Assembly: GCA_003290165.1 (NCBI GenBank)
Contig: QNQO01010695.1
Coordinates: 23,950 to 87,949 of the forward strand
Source: Berberis thunbergii
Taxonomy: Eukaryota; Streptophyta; Magnoliopsida; Ranunculales; Berberidaceae
Direction of reading: 5' to 3'
DNA length: 64,000 nucleotides
Notes under the pieces: model-generated
What the model was told of the DNA's origin: nothing
What the model saw: the letters and a program-made list of their open reading frames with translations, nothing else
The model's database searches: none
In this document: positions 1 through 11,992 of the stretch, one piece after another
Position numbering within the stretch: the stretch's first letter is position 1
Layout of the letters: each line of letters starts with the position of its first letter
Translations under genes and position numbers: made by a program

Positions 1-1430
1 GGAGCACGAAATACCTGAAAATTATCAGATGGTCGTTTCTGTGATGTAGAAGGTCAGGTTTACTCAACAACTAATTTGCATGTTTTAAATATTTAACTTC
101 CACTTTTAATGTTCATTTCAATTTTGTTTTATACCTCATTATTATATCTATCTGTTCCTATGGTGGTATTGAGACCCTTAAAAATTAGGAGTTACCTGTC
201 AGTCTTAATTGTTGAAAATGCCCTCTGCAATTCTTAGATAAAATTGAGTGCCATTTATTTGATGCCCAGTGCATTCAGCTGCATCTTTACCAAACATATC
301 TGACAAAGTATCATTGTGTGGACTGAGAACTCTAGAGATTAATAACTTCTAAGACCATTTATCCCGATATTTATGTTCCATTGAAAACTCGGAACTAGTC
401 TTTAAACATATGATGATATATAGTCTAACCTCCGTATGTCATTAAAGAACTTTATCTACCACAAGAAAGTAAACATTGGTTCTTAACATAGTTCAATTTG
501 CACAGAGGACCATGAAAAGTAGATTTACATTTTTGGTCTGAACCATTGACCAATATGCAATGCATATTTATCCATTGAAATACCTCTTAACATAGTATTT
601 TTTTTTATCATCTTTAACATATAATACCTGAGAATTTACTGTCCTATAGACTTCAAATCACTCTTTACTAATTGACTTGCAACTATCTATTTCAGGCAAT
701 GATAAATGTTGGAGGGCAATCACTAAATGCAATGACAATTGAGCATTTCATTTTGAGACTGCCTTAACTGTCAAAATATGTAAGTAATTTTCATCTCCAG
801 CTGGTTCTACATATTCTCCTTCACTCTGGGTTCAATGGACATTCTCTAGAACTGAAATTGTGAAACTGTCCACATAATGAAAATTATCTTATTTTTATTT
901 ACTATTTACTTTCTAGGTTATGCCAAGCATACGCAAAAGGTGTTAAAAATGATGAGATGAAGGCAGATAGCGTTTTTGGAATGGAATGGTCTGAACCTTT
1001 GGTTATATTTGCGCTCTCGTGTGGAAGTCGGTCCTTTCCTCCTGTAAGTTTGGTCACATCTTACACAAAACATAACATTTTATTCAACATTCAAATCTAC
1101 TATTAGAAAGCATTGATCTGTTGTTTGTCAACCATCCAGTAGCTCAACACCTGTGCCATGTTACACTATGTTCCTGACAAGCACAAATTTTTTTAAATGA
1201 AGGTGAGAGTGTATAAAACATCTAATGTCGAAAATGAATTGGAACCAAGAAAGAAATACTACTCAACTTTGCCAAGGATATGGAGTCATTTCTGGATTGA
1301 CTCTGCCTATAGTTACCCTCTGACTTACGAAATGAAGCAATTTGTTGTCTAGAGAGAGGGAGAACACGGAGAACATAGCATCTTTCTCAGTGATTTTTAT
1401 ATCCCTCACACTCTTTGCATTGACTGTCGA
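1..1430 (+). pseudogene. DUF547-domain gene remnant (partial, broken exons)
   Basis: Exon-like pieces read like the conserved DUF547 domain of plant MIP1/leucine-zipper-type proteins. Positions 2-52 read EHEIPENYQMVVSVM, then a stop where the family has Gln, then an AAG|GTCAGG donor. After TTCAG, 696-779 gives AMINVGGQSLNAMTIEHF and then ILRLP. After TTCTAG, 917-1043 gives KGVKNDEMKADSVFG and EPLVIFALSCGS. At about 1200-1420 come VRVYKTSNVENELE and, after a frameshift, FAKDMESFLD and LPSDLRNEAICCLERGR with in-frame stops. Order and intron positions match a once-spliced gene whose 5' part lies outside the window. The stops, the frameshift and the lost segment between the last motifs make it a pseudogene. 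The DUF547 assignment is from recalled family motifs; no cellular function is claimed. Confidence 0.72.
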
Positions 1431-1520
1431 TTGAGTTTTTATTATCATGGTTGATGTCTCAATGACATTCATGTAATTGATGAATTGATAATTTACAGTT
1501 ATTTGCTATGTGTATTACAG

Positions 1521-1804
1521 GCTTTACTGAAGGGATACATAGGGATGGCTCTACCCATGACCCAAGGAAACGTTAGAAATGTTGGTTCTACATCCAACTC
1601 TACTACAACTATACATTCCAAAAGAACCGAAGTTAGTTGTGAATCACTAAACTTGGAGTGTGAAGTAATAGCCAAGGGGCGAGTGGCCTTGGATAAGCAT
1701 CATGTACTTTTTCATGGACACGAAGTTGATGAGCTGAAAGAGAAAGTGATGCTGGATGAGATGGTAAATTACAATGTTGCTTTATACTTGGGAAACAAGG
1801 TGGT
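1521..1804 (+). pseudogene. Unrecognised host ORF exon, left part, cut by LTR element
   Basis: An open frame follows a TATTACAG acceptor at 1513-1520 and runs through ALLKGYIGMALPMTQGN to LYLGNKV, where the Athila-like element begins at 1805. The frame continues beyond the element at 10138-10194. I do not recognise the product. The stretch with VIAKGRV and LFHGHEVDELKEKV faintly recalls the short domain found C-terminal in some plant En/Spm-type transposase or Ulp1-like ORFs, but this is weak. It may also be a further exon of the decayed gene to its left, although the DUF547 domain seems finished before it. Confidence 0.4.
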
Positions 1805-3236
1805 TGATAATCACATAATTATAACATTTTTTACCTCTTATTATATTTTTGTTAATCCTTGTTTTATTTTATTTTATATTAATTATTAAATTTTCGTGTT
1901 TTTGTAGAATTCGTATCAATAACGAAGAAATCAAAGAAAAATGCAATGAATAAATCACAGACGGTGACTTCAGAGGAAGTGGAGGTGAGAATAGCCTAAG
2001 CCCATAACCTAAACTCAAAACCAAATCTGTAAACCCAAATCCAATGCAAAACCCAATCAAACCCAAACATATTCTCTTAATTATCCAAGATTCTAGTTTG
2101 ATTTAAGTCTTAAATCACTCATTGAACCCTCCTCCCCTTTACTTGTCCAAGTTCATTTTCTCAAACCCAATCAAACCCAAAGCATATTCTCTTAATTATC
2201 TAAGATTCTAGTTTGATTTAAGCCTTAAATCGCTCATTGAACCCTCTCCTTAACTTGTCAAAGTTCATTTTCTTAATTCTCTATAAATAAAATAGAAATG
2301 AATAAGAAAGGGGAAGAATATAAGGGAAAGAAAAAATACAGAATACCAAAACCTCTTCTTCACAATTTGTGATTCTCAACACCATCCCAACAAAGCAAAA
2401 TCACCACCCACAGCCTATCCATCTCTGTTTTCTCTCCTTCACTCAACCGAAACAGGGGCGTGACAACCCTGTTTCACTTCATCTTCAACCACCGTCACCG
2501 GCTGCATCACGCACCACCACAAAGACTTAAATCAAGTTGACGCTACTGGCACCCAGTGGACCATGTTGAGAGCACCTTGGCTGAGAAAGATCAGAACTAT
2601 TTGCACCCACTGGGATCTGTTGAGCCACACTGGACCTGTTTCTGTTTGCACCCTACTGAATACTCTGTAACACCACAGTGAATTAAGTCTCAAACTCTAG
2701 AATTAATTTCATTTTACTTTATTATTCCATGATTAATATTAATTGATTCGCGATTTATAATACTTTACTTTCACCTAATATGTCATGCATCTTAGGATGT
2801 TAGAAAAATATTATGTTATAAATCAAGCATGTTTTAATTGAATAATTAAACTTGTGATTAATTGTGCCCTAAAAAGACAATTAATGCTAAGAGTTTATAC
2901 ATTGCTAGAGTCATTTATTTGAAATTGGAATAATAAGAAAAACTGAATATAATTTTAGGAGCTTGAAAAATATTTTGCAAATTGTGGTTTCCCTCCAACT
3001 CTTTTCTTTTATTAATTGTTATTTTTATTACTTTTGTTTAACTCGGATTTTGAAACACTGTAACCCCTATTTTCTCCAAATTAGTTTAGGTAAATTATTA
3101 AATTCAATTTAATCCACCTTAGCTTGTGGGATCAACCCGTACTTGTCGTTGTTTACCAGTTAGACACTGGGCACTTGCGGTTATTACAAGTGGGTCAAAT
3201 TAGCCTGTTTATATAGGCCGGTTAAACCCGCAACAA
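1805..3236 (+). repeat. 5' LTR of Athila-like element
   Basis: 1432 bp, TG...CA ends. Its 3' third (about 2890-3236) recurs directly at 9807-10137. Nearly its whole length recurs inverted at 8131-9537. Its terminal part (ATCGACCCGTACTTG-like, then CCAGTTAGACACCG-like blocks) is shared with the LTRs at 35053-36991 and 41548-43481, so all belong to one superfamily. Short open frames inside it have no protein support. Confidence 0.88.
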
Positions 3237-4589
3237 GTTTTTGGTGTCGTTGCCGAGGAAGGTAGCGGTACTAATTTAAAAAAAAATTAGAAACAAAAAT
3301 ATTTTTATTTTGTTAAGTTCTTTTTACACTCATTTCGTGTTATTTGTTTGATTTTGCAGAATACACACTTCACGAGGAAATTGGACGATCCTGCAAACAT
3401 CAAGCAAATTTTAATTTTAATTTTTTCTATATTTTGTGAGGAGAGTTTTAATTTTATTTTCACCTCGTTTTACGAGTGTGTGGTGTAATAATTTTTGTAA
3501 ACTCTATTGTTTTCCATTTTTAATCACCTAAAAAATACCCAAAATTTTCCAAGTCAAAATAAATTATAGGGAAACAATTTTAATTGTTACCCAATAATTT
3601 TTTTTTTATGATTTAGAAATCTTACTTCTAAGACCAGGACCAGTAATTTGATTGCATATGCTTGTGTGCTGATTGAAACGGATAAAAAGAAGTACATTTT
3701 TTTTGTGTTAACTTTTTGTGCAGAACAAAATACGCACATTGTAAGTACTTCTATCACACACAATGTATTAGCGACCCGGGTGCTTTGTGTAATTGTTTGA
3801 AATTGTGTGATTGGTTGTTTAAGAAGACCCAGCTTCTAAATAGAAACTGGTGGGACTTGATATCCCCATCTCATCACTCCAACTATGTGCAACCAATAGC
3901 CAAACATAATTAAAATCAGTTAGCAAGTTAGATAGAGCCATCTTTTAGGTACGGTGTTCATAGGACAACCAAGACCAAGGTGAATCCAATATTTTTTGTG
4001 TTGACCAAAGCTAAAAGTGACGATGGGTTTAATCATTTAATGAACTCCGAGAGGCCACTGCCACAAGGGTAATTTACCCGGTACGCCGAGTCATAAGTAA
4101 GCTACGATCCACAAGAAGAATTGGTGTAACTAACAGTTTTGGGTTAGGAACGCAAGCCCCAAGTGTACATTTAACATCACATCGTTCTCACATCTATTGG
4201 CTTACATAGCGGTAGCACAAGAAAGTACTTAATTGAACCATTGTGACCTCCTTCTCTTGTGCGATAATCCGATTTCTTTGAAACAAAACTCCAGCCTACT
4301 GATTTTGAACTTTGTGGTGTAAAGTATACACTCTTAGGATCATATTGTAGCACCCATTGCTCTGATATAAAGATTACATAAGAAATAATCTGCCCCCCAA
4401 AGATAAAAAGATAATTAATCTCAAAAACACTGATTGCTTAGGGAGGCATTTTTTTCTTGTGCATCAATTGGTTGCTGGTTATGTTTGAGTCTGTGCATGA
4501 TTTTTTTTAAGGTTAGTAAACATTTCAAACCTCACTTGGTGTAGACATTTTTATGCATCTTTAGGAACGGGATTCGAGAGGTAGACTAA
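3237..4589 (+). other. Primer-binding region and untranslated leader of Athila-like element
   Basis: Right after the LTR come AGTTTTTGGTGTCGTTGCCGAGG bases, the degenerate form of the TTTGGCGCCGTTGCC block common at the primer-binding end of plant Ty3/gypsy elements. About 1.3 kb of leader without a credible ORF follows. The leader is alignable by eye to 37070-38350 in the younger related element, including the ATTGGACGATCCTGC block and the GTGTGTGGTGTAATAAT block. Confidence 0.7.
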
Positions 4590-5890
4590 TTCGAGAGGAT
4601 CCTGTAGAGTTATCTGAAGTCCCCATTGACCTTCTAGAATCTTTCTCCTTGTCGAGTGAGACCACTGAAATGGCTAGGGAGAGAGCATTTAAGGATTATT
4701 TCTCTCCACGTTCCAATAATAACCCATCTTGCATTGTCTTACATGAGACTACTGCAAGTAGCTTTGAGCAAAAACCATCAATTATCCACCTTTTTCCTTC
4801 CTTTTATGGCCTAGAAAAAGAGGATCCCTATCTTCATGTCAAAGAGTTTCTTGACATTTGTGCCACTTTGAAATATCCCAATTTTTCTGATGATTCAGTT
4901 CGTCTTAGGTTGTTTCCTTTTCTTTAAAAGATAGGGCGGAGTAATGGTTAAACTCCTTAGAAACTGGAACCATCGACACTTGGGATGCCCTATCAGGAAA
5001 AATTTTGACAAAATATTTTCCTATTCATAAAACAAATGTCATCCGAAGAGATATATCCAATTTTCAACAGAAAGAGGGTGAGCATTTCTATGAATGTTGG
5101 GAAAGATTCAATGAACTTATTGCTAGGTGTCCCCATCACGGCTTTGAAAAGTGGCACTTGGTTCAATACTTTCAAGACGCGTTAACCCTTCAAAACCGTC
5201 GAATGATTGACGCCACTAGTGGTGGGTCACTTATGAAGATGAGTGCTAATGAGATTTGGAAATTCTTTGAAGCTATTTCTGAAAATTCTCAATAATGGGA
5301 TTATTCAAGAAAAGACTCGGATAGGCGAAAGGGTGGTTTGTATGAAGTAAGGGATACATCATCTACTCCTTATCTTCCTCATTCTTCAAGGTTGGAAGCA
5401 GTTGTAATGACAATGACACAGAAAATTGATGCATATCTGGAAAAGTCTCAGCTATCAGTCCAAACCAATGTTTCATTCGAGGTTTGTGCTGCATGTTCAA
5501 GTTCTAGTCATTCCACATAAGACTGTCACTTGAAAAATGAGTACCCTGCTTATTTTGCTGAGCAAGTCAATGCATTTAGTACTTTTGGGAAATCTGGTTA
5601 AAATCCACACTCAAATTTGTACAATCCAGGTTTAGCCAAACACCCTAATCTCTCATGGGCCCATGGTCAACATCAAGGAGGCCCAATTGTTATCCCTCAA
5701 GCTCCTCGAGCTCCAATTCCTGCTAATAGGCTTCAATTCAATCAAGATGTACCTCCTTCTAACACTCAATCTGAAGCCATCCAAAAGCTTGAGATAAATG
5801 TGAGTCAAATAGAAAATCCTTTCCTGAAAGAGAAGCAGGAAGATTCCCTGGTCAACCCATTCAAAATCCTAAGGGCCAATTCGAAATAGG
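4590..5890 (+). pseudogene. gag of Athila-like element, disrupted
   Basis: Pieces of a plant Ty3/gypsy gag polyprotein lie in alternating frames: LHVKEFLDICATLKYPNFS and VRLRLFPF (4649-4920), then TKYFPIHKT, FYECWERFNELIARCPHHGF and ALTLQNRRMIDATSGGS (5005-5295), then YNPGLAKHPNLSWAHGQH (5617-5889). Stop codons at about 4925, 5293, 5518, 5600 and 5887 and at least one frameshift separate them. Gag forms the virus-like particle; this copy could not. I saw no zinc knuckle. The YNPGLA-SWAHGQ block also occurs in the element at 38383. Confidence 0.82.
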
Positions 5891-6174
5891 AAGTACATCT
5901 CAGCCACACAATGAAGATGTCAAATCTATCATCACCCTTAGGAGTGGAAAACAAGTTGACAACCAAATTAGAATGCCTAATTTGATTGATCCTGAATCCC
6001 AATCCACACCAAAGCAAGTCACACCTCCATCTGAGAAAGAGGCTGATAAAGCCTCATCTTCTCAAGAGAGTCATCATCTTGACTCTGATCCCACCAAGGC
6101 ATCCTATATGCCTAGAGCACCATTTCCATCGCGGTTAGTTCCAACGAAGAAAAGGAACAAATGCCAACGATATA

Positions 6175-8090
6175 ATGGAAATTTTTAATCAAGTTCAAAT
6201 CAATATTCCATTACTCGAGGCCATTAAGCAAGTTCCCTCTTATGCCAAGTTTTTGAAGGATTTATGTACACAAAAGCGAAAACTGAATGTGCACAAAAGA
6301 GCCTTCCTAACTGAGCAAGTCAGCTCCATCCTTCAACATAAAACCCCACCTAAGTACAGAGATCCTGGTTGCCCAACTATTTCATGTGTGATTTGTGATC
6401 ATATGATTGGGAAGGCATTGTTAGATTTAGGGGCAAGTGTTAATTTATTTCCATATTCAGTATATGTGAAATTAGGTCTTGGTGAGTTGAAACCAACTCA
6501 AGTGACGCTGCAATTGGCAGATAGGTCTATCCAAGTCCCCCGCGGTGTGATAGAGGATGTGATCATTAAGGTTGACAAATTTTATTTCCCTGTGGACTTC
6601 ATAGTCCTTGACACACAACCTGTTCACAATCCCTCTAGTCACATTTTAGTTATTTTAGGTCGTCCATTTTTTGCCACATCCAATGCTATCATTAACTACC
6701 GAAATGGAATCATGAAATTATCATTTGGTAACATGACCGTCGAACTCAACGTTTTCAATGTAAGTCAACAACCTCCTGAGTCTGAGGATTCCTTTGAGGT
6801 TAACATGATTGAGAGTTTGGCGGAACATTCATTTCCTCAGTTTAATGATCATTTAGATGCTTGTTTGACTCATTATAATTTAGACTTTGATATTAATGAT
6901 TCCATCAAGGAAGTCAATGCTTTACTTGACTCTACCCCTATAATGGAAACTAGTTATAAATGGAAGCCTAGGGTTGATCCTCTTCCACTCAGTAAGTCAA
7001 AACAAGTCCCTTCTGTTGAAAAACCACCCAAGGTCGACCTAAAAGTATTACCTGACAACCTCAAGTATGCATTTTTAGGTGTTGACAATACCTTAACTGT
7101 TATTATTTCATCTGCATTGACTAAAGAACAGGAAGGAAAATTGTTAGATGTTTTAAAAGAACATAAAACAACTCTTGGGTGGACTATCGCGGATATTAAA
7201 GGAATAAGTCCAATCGTTTGCATGCATCGCATTCATATCGAAGATAATGCCAAAGTATCACGTGAAATGCAACGTAGACTTAATCCTAATCTAAAGGAAG
7301 TTGTCCGAGCCGAAGTGCTCAAATTGTTGGACGTGGGTATAATCTACCCAATTTCGGATAGTCCTTGGGTCAGTCATGTTCAAGTTGTCCCAAAGAAGTC
7401 AGGGGTAACGGTAATCAAGAATGACAAGAATGAATTAGTACCAACCCGCATTACCACGGGGTGGCGAGTATGTATTGATTACCATAAGTTGAACTTGGTC
7501 ACAAGGAAGGATCACTTTCCTTTTCCTTTCATTGACCAGATGCTTGAAAGGTTAGCCAGACATGATTACTATTGTTTTCTTGATGGGTATTCCGGTTATA
7601 ACCAAATCCCCATTGCACCCGAGGATCAAGAGAAAACCACATTCACTTGTCCCTTTGGTACTTTCGCATATCGGATAATGCCCTTTGGATTGTGTAACGC
7701 ACCCGCTACTTTTCAGCGGTGCATGCTTAGTGTTTTTTCCGATATGGTTGAGAGGTTCCTCGAGGTGTTTATGGATGATTTCTCAGTATTTGGTGATTCA
7801 TTTGATGAATGTCTACATCATTTAACTTTAGTGTTAAATAGATGTGTGGAGAAAAATCTTGTCTTAAATTGGGAGAAATGTCATTTTATGGTACGACAGG
7901 GCATTGTTCTTGGACATGTAATTTCACACACGGAATTGAAGTCGAAAAAGGCAAAATTGATTTAATTTCGAGTCTTCCACCTCCAAAGACGGTTAAGGAA
8001 ATTATATCTTTTCTAGGCCATGCTGGATTTTATCGGAGACTCATCAAGGACTTTAGCAAAATCGCTCGTCCTTTATGCAAATATTTTTTA
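6175..8090 (+). pseudogene. Aspartic protease and reverse transcriptase of Athila-like element, truncated
   Basis: A 596-codon open frame (6175-7965) carries a retropepsin-like protease (LLDLGASVNLFPYSVYVKLG with the usual catalytic D-[TS]-G changed to D-L-G, then LADRSIQVPRG and VILGRPFFAT). A spacer and an RT follow: GWRVCIDYHKLN, DHFPFPFIDQMLERL, FLDGYSGYNQIPIAPEDQ, FGTFAYRIMPFGLCNAPATF, and the catalytic FMDDFSVFGDS. A frameshift near 7940 moves the thumb/connection part (GKIDLISSLPPPKTVKEI, FLGHAGFYRRLIKDFSKIA) into another frame, and all similarity stops at about 8090 at an inverted segment. RNase H and integrase are absent. The protease change may itself be inactivating. The preceding stretch 5890-6170 is a broken gag-pol linker. 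Confidence 0.9.
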
Positions 8091-8130
8091 CATCTTTATA
8101 ATGCTTTCCCCGGCAACGACACCAAAAACT

Positions 8131-9537
8131 TGATGGAGATTTTATTAACCTAAATTAATAAGCTAATAAACCTACTTGTAATAACCGCAAGTGCACGGTG
8201 TCTAACTGGTAAACAACGGCAAGTACGGGTCGATCCCACGAGGAAGGTGAATTAAATTGAATTTAATAATTTATCTAAACTAATTTGGAGAAAATGGGGG
8301 TTACAGTGTTTAAAAATTCAAGTTAAACAAAAGTAATAAAAATAACAATAAATAAAAGAAAAGAATTGGAGGGAAACCACAATTTGAAAAATATTTTCAA
8401 GCTCCTAAAATTATATTCAAAATTTCTTATTATTCCAAATAAATGACTCTAGCAATGTATAAACTCCTAGCATTAATTGTCTTTTTAGGGTACAATTATC
8501 ACAAGTGTAATTATTCAATTAAAACATCATTGATTTATAACATAACATTTTTCTAACAACCTAAGATGCATGACATATTAGGTGAAAGTAAAATATTATA
8601 AATCGCGAATCAATTAATATTAATCATGGAATAATAAAGTAAAATGAAATTAATTCTAGAGTTTGAGACTTAATTCACTGTGGTGTTACAGAGCATTCAG
8701 CAGGGTGCAAACAGGAACAGGTCCAGTGTGGCTCAGCAAATCCCAGTGGGTGCAAATAGTTCTGATCTTTCTCAGCCAAGTTGCTCTCAGCAAGGTCCAC
8801 TGGGTGTCAGTAGCGTCAACTTGATTTAAGTCTCTGTGGTGGTGCGTGGTGCAGCCGGTGACGGTGGTTGAAGATGAAGTGAAACAGGATTGTCACGCCT
8901 CTGTTTCGGTGGAGTAAAGGAGAAAAAACAGAGATGGATAGGCTGTGGGTGGTGATTTTGCTTGGTTGGGATGATGAGAATCACAAATTGTGAAGAAGAG
9001 GTTTTGGTATTCTGTATTTTTTTCTTTCCCTTCTCTTCTTCCCTTTTCTTATTCATTTCTATTGTATTTAAGAAAATGAACTTGGACAAGTTAAGGGGAG
9101 GGTTCAATGAGTGATTTAAGGCTTAAATCAAACTAGAATCGTGGATAATTAAGAGAATATGCTTTGGATTTGATTGGGTTTGAGAAAATGAATTTGGACA
9201 AGTTAAGGGGAGGGTTCAATGAGTGATTTAAGGCTTAAATCAAACTAGAATATTGGATAATTAAAAGAATATGTTTGGGGTTTGATTGGGTTTGGGTTTA
9301 CAGATTTGGTTTTGGGTTTGATTTTGAGTTTAGGTTATGGGCTTAGGCTATTCTCACCTCCACTTCTGCTGAAGTCACCGTCTGTGATTTATTCATTGCA
9401 TTTTTCTTTGATTTCTTCGTTATTGTTCCAAATTCTACAAAAACACAAAAAATTAATAATTAATTTAAAATAAAATAAAACATGGATTAACAAAAGTATA
9501 ATAAGAGGTAAAAAATGTTATAATTATGTGATTATCA
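8131..9537 (-). repeat. Inverted LTR inside Athila-like element
   Basis: Read on the minus strand this begins TGATAATCACATAATTATAAC (9537) and ends AATCTCCATCA (8131), 1407 bp. It is the reverse complement of 1805-3236 except for its last ~60 bp, which resemble the end of the LTR at 36991. Internal sequence lies on both sides: a primer-binding block at 8103-8130 (minus: AGTTTTTGGTGTCGTTGCCG) and a polypurine-side segment at 9538-9765. The arrangement 3'-internal/LTR/5'-internal is what a tandem element junction or LTR circle would give. Confidence 0.85.
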
Positions 9538-9765
9538 AATACACCTCAACCTATATTTTGCTAGTCCTCAAGCAAAACAAAGAAGAAAACCGAAAAGAAA
9601 ATCCTAACTCACTTTCACAAGCATCATCGATTGCATTTACTTTTGAAAACGTGCAACAATGCTTTGAACCCCTAAATTACCTCTAGGGAACGAGTTATAG
9701 TCTCGTGAGGGTTTCCAGAAAATGTTACCCACAAACATTATTGACTCAACAAAACTTGGTCAAAC
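9538..9765 (-). other. Inverted 3' internal end of a related LTR element
   Basis: On the minus strand this matches the 3' internal end of the element at 35053 (compare about 41330-41547): GTTGAGTCAATAATGTTTG, then CTCACGAGACTATAACTCG, then TTTGCTTGAGGACTAGCAAA, and the polypurine-like run before the LTR. It holds no ORF. Confidence 0.75.
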
Positions 9766-10137
9766 AGTTAATTATATTTTATTTTAAATTAATTATTAAA
9801 TTTTTTACATTGCTCGAGTAATTTATTTGGAATAATAAGAAAATTTGAATATAATTTTAGGAGTTTGAAAAATATATTGCAAATTGTGGTTTCCCTCCAA
9901 CTCTTTTCTTTTATTTATTGCTATTTTTATTACTTTTGTTTAACTCGGATTTTTTAAACACTGTAACCCCCATTTTCTCCAAATTAGTTTAGGTAAATTA
10001 TTAAATTCAATTTAATCCACCTTTCTCGTGGGATCGACCCGTACTTGTCGTTGTCTACCAGTTAGACACCGTGCACTTGTGATTATTACAAGTGGGTCAA
10101 ATTAGTCTGTTTATTTAGGCCGGTTAAACCCGCAACA
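9766..10137 (+). repeat. 3' LTR of Athila-like element, internally deleted
   Basis: About 40 bp matching the LTR near 1855-1893 join directly to sequence matching 2897-3236, so roughly 1 kb is missing. It ends CCGGTTAAACCCGCAACA, followed by the GTGGT target duplication. Confidence 0.8.
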
Positions 10138-10142
10138 GTGGT

Positions 10143-10195
10143 GCAACCTGTTTTCAAGACATTGGCGAGGGTGGCTTTGTGGTGTGATTATAGGT
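10143..10195 (+). pseudogene. Unrecognised host ORF exon, right part
   Basis: If one copy of GTGGT is removed with the element, the frame from 1521-1804 continues without interruption as GNKVVQPVFKTLARVALWCDY and reaches an AG|GTTAGT donor at 10194-10195. The frame match across 8.3 kb supports an insertion into a real exon. Confidence 0.45.
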
Positions 10196-11983
10196 TAGTA
10201 ATTCTCTTTTTTTAGCTATCTTGGATGTCTAATATGTTGAAATCAGACATTTCTTATTTTGTTGTTTGAAGATGCCAAACTATTATCCACTGATTCACGA
10301 AAAGATGCTTGGTTTTGTATATATAGTTAGATGTTTGATTCACATGTGCTTTGAGTGGTTTACCATTGAAAAGGTATGCAATTCTAATTGTGACCAAATG
10401 GTAGTCTGACTAGTTGGGAATGGAACATATTCCATTTTTTTTTTTGAGGTGTTTAATCAGAAAGGGTCAATTGAATTTGGTTTTCCTGGTGGGATTGGGA
10501 ATAAGAATATATGTTTTTGTTACATTAAAGTTGTGTTTTGTATTGTTTTTTAGTTTGATCTTATACTGCAACGATGATTCAGTTTTTGTCAAAAAAACTA
10601 TTTGGTTTGGGGTGGTAAGAAATTGATGTAGGACCTTTTTGAGAGTTGTATCGATAACCTGAAGGACAAGGCAAAGGGCTATGCTGGCTTGCCAAGCATG
10701 AATAACGTGTGGTGTATCCTATATGGACATGGAAGGTGAGATTTAGCTCCTAGTGATATCTCTCAGTGGATGATTTTGAGTGTTATTTGTGAAATGTGTG
10801 TTGTGTTGGGCAACAAATTTGTTGTTACCCTGTTAGCTTGAATGATCTTAAATGGGATTGGATAAATTGTTGCAATTTTTGTGTTGTTTTGTTTTGCTGT
10901 GACATTCTGATTTGTTTGAATGTATCACATACTGATTCTTACAGATTTCAATAACTGCGTACTTCACTGTTTGTAATTTCTATATGAAAAGCATACAATA
11001 GGATCACAAGTACTTGGTTGGTCAATTGCTTCATGTAATCTCCATTATTGACTGTTGTTATATCTTCGAGCTTATTCACAAGTTGTGGTTTATCATTCCC
11101 CTGCACTAGCTTGACTCTGGCTTGACTGAGATCCTAATTGGATTGTCAGTTTCCTGATAGTAAGATTTATCATTTGGATGTGAATTCATAGGTTCCATTA
11201 ATTATGATGATGATGAAAGTGCATGCAACCCTTTGCTGCATGAAGATTATTGATCTTTGATTTGGTGAACTTTAATGATGATGAAAGTCCTTTGCTGCAT
11301 GCAGACTATTGATCTTTCATTTGGTGAACTCTGATGTTATTTGTATTTATCTATTTTCATTTATGCAAATAGCTAAGGAGTTTGATTCAAGTTTGACAGA
11401 TCCGAATGGCATATGACTCTAGGACTTTTAGTGTCCCAATTACAACCTTGGAATGAAGAGATTGCATTTTTTTTTTTTTTTATGTAACTAGCATAAACAA
11501 AGTGAACCAAGCTAGTTCGTTATTGAGTTTTTGTTGGATTTAGAGATTATTGTTCATTATTTTACATGTTTCGATTACATTGAGGACTCAATAAGAATAT
11601 ACACATTCTTTCATATAACTTCTGTTGGCATATTATTTTCTTACTACTTGTTTACTTTGAAATAAAAAATAAAAAATAAAAATAATTTTTTTTTGAAATT
11701 CATTTAAAATGTAGGTTTTGCTATACATGCCTCTGGGATTTGAATATATCAGTCTATGAAAATTTTGGATGTATACTATCCATTTTTTAGCTTTTATTAT
11801 TTGGAAAATGTTTGAAATTAGCTATAGTTTCTAACTGATACAAAGCAAAATTGAATATCAACTTTATTTGAATTAGTATTAGCTAGTTTATGTAACTATA
11901 TAAAATTTAGTATTAGTTTTATCATGTTGCAATTATTTCATTGGCATGGGTTGGTTGATGATACAATTATTCCATTAGTATGG
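10196..11983. other. Non-coding or unannotated stretch
   Basis: No convincing gene. A possible exon at 10632-10735 (minus-frame free, after TTGATGTAG, before GGTGAGA) reads DLFESCIDNLKDKAKGYAGL then PSMNNVWCILYGHG. Its phase does not fit the donor at 10195 directly, so an intervening exon would be needed. Poly-T near 11467 and AT-rich runs at 11660-11690 are low complexity. Confidence 0.4.
11208..11332 (+). repeat. Short tandem duplication, ~60 bp unit x2
   Basis: The block GATGATGAAAGT...CCTTTGCTGCATG..GA.TATTGATCTTT.ATTTGGTGAACT occurs twice head to tail with a few substitutions and one 10-bp insertion in the first copy. Confidence 0.7.
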
Positions 11984-11992
11984 GTTGGTTAA

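Larger units (their letters stand above)
1805..10137 (+). mobile_element. Ty3/gypsy Athila-like LTR retrotransposon, rearranged
   Basis: The element begins TGATAATCAC and ends CCCGCAACA. It is flanked by a perfect 5-bp target duplication, GTGGT, at 1800-1804 and 10138-10142. Order: 5' LTR (1805-3236), leader, broken gag, aspartic protease and RT (6175-8090), an inverted LTR with internal ends (about 8091-9765), and a shortened 3' LTR (9766-10137). RNase H and integrase are missing. Protease and RT sequence are typical of the non-chromoviral Athila-type branch (inference from recalled motifs). Gag stops and the lost pol 3' half mean it cannot move on its own. Confidence 0.9.
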
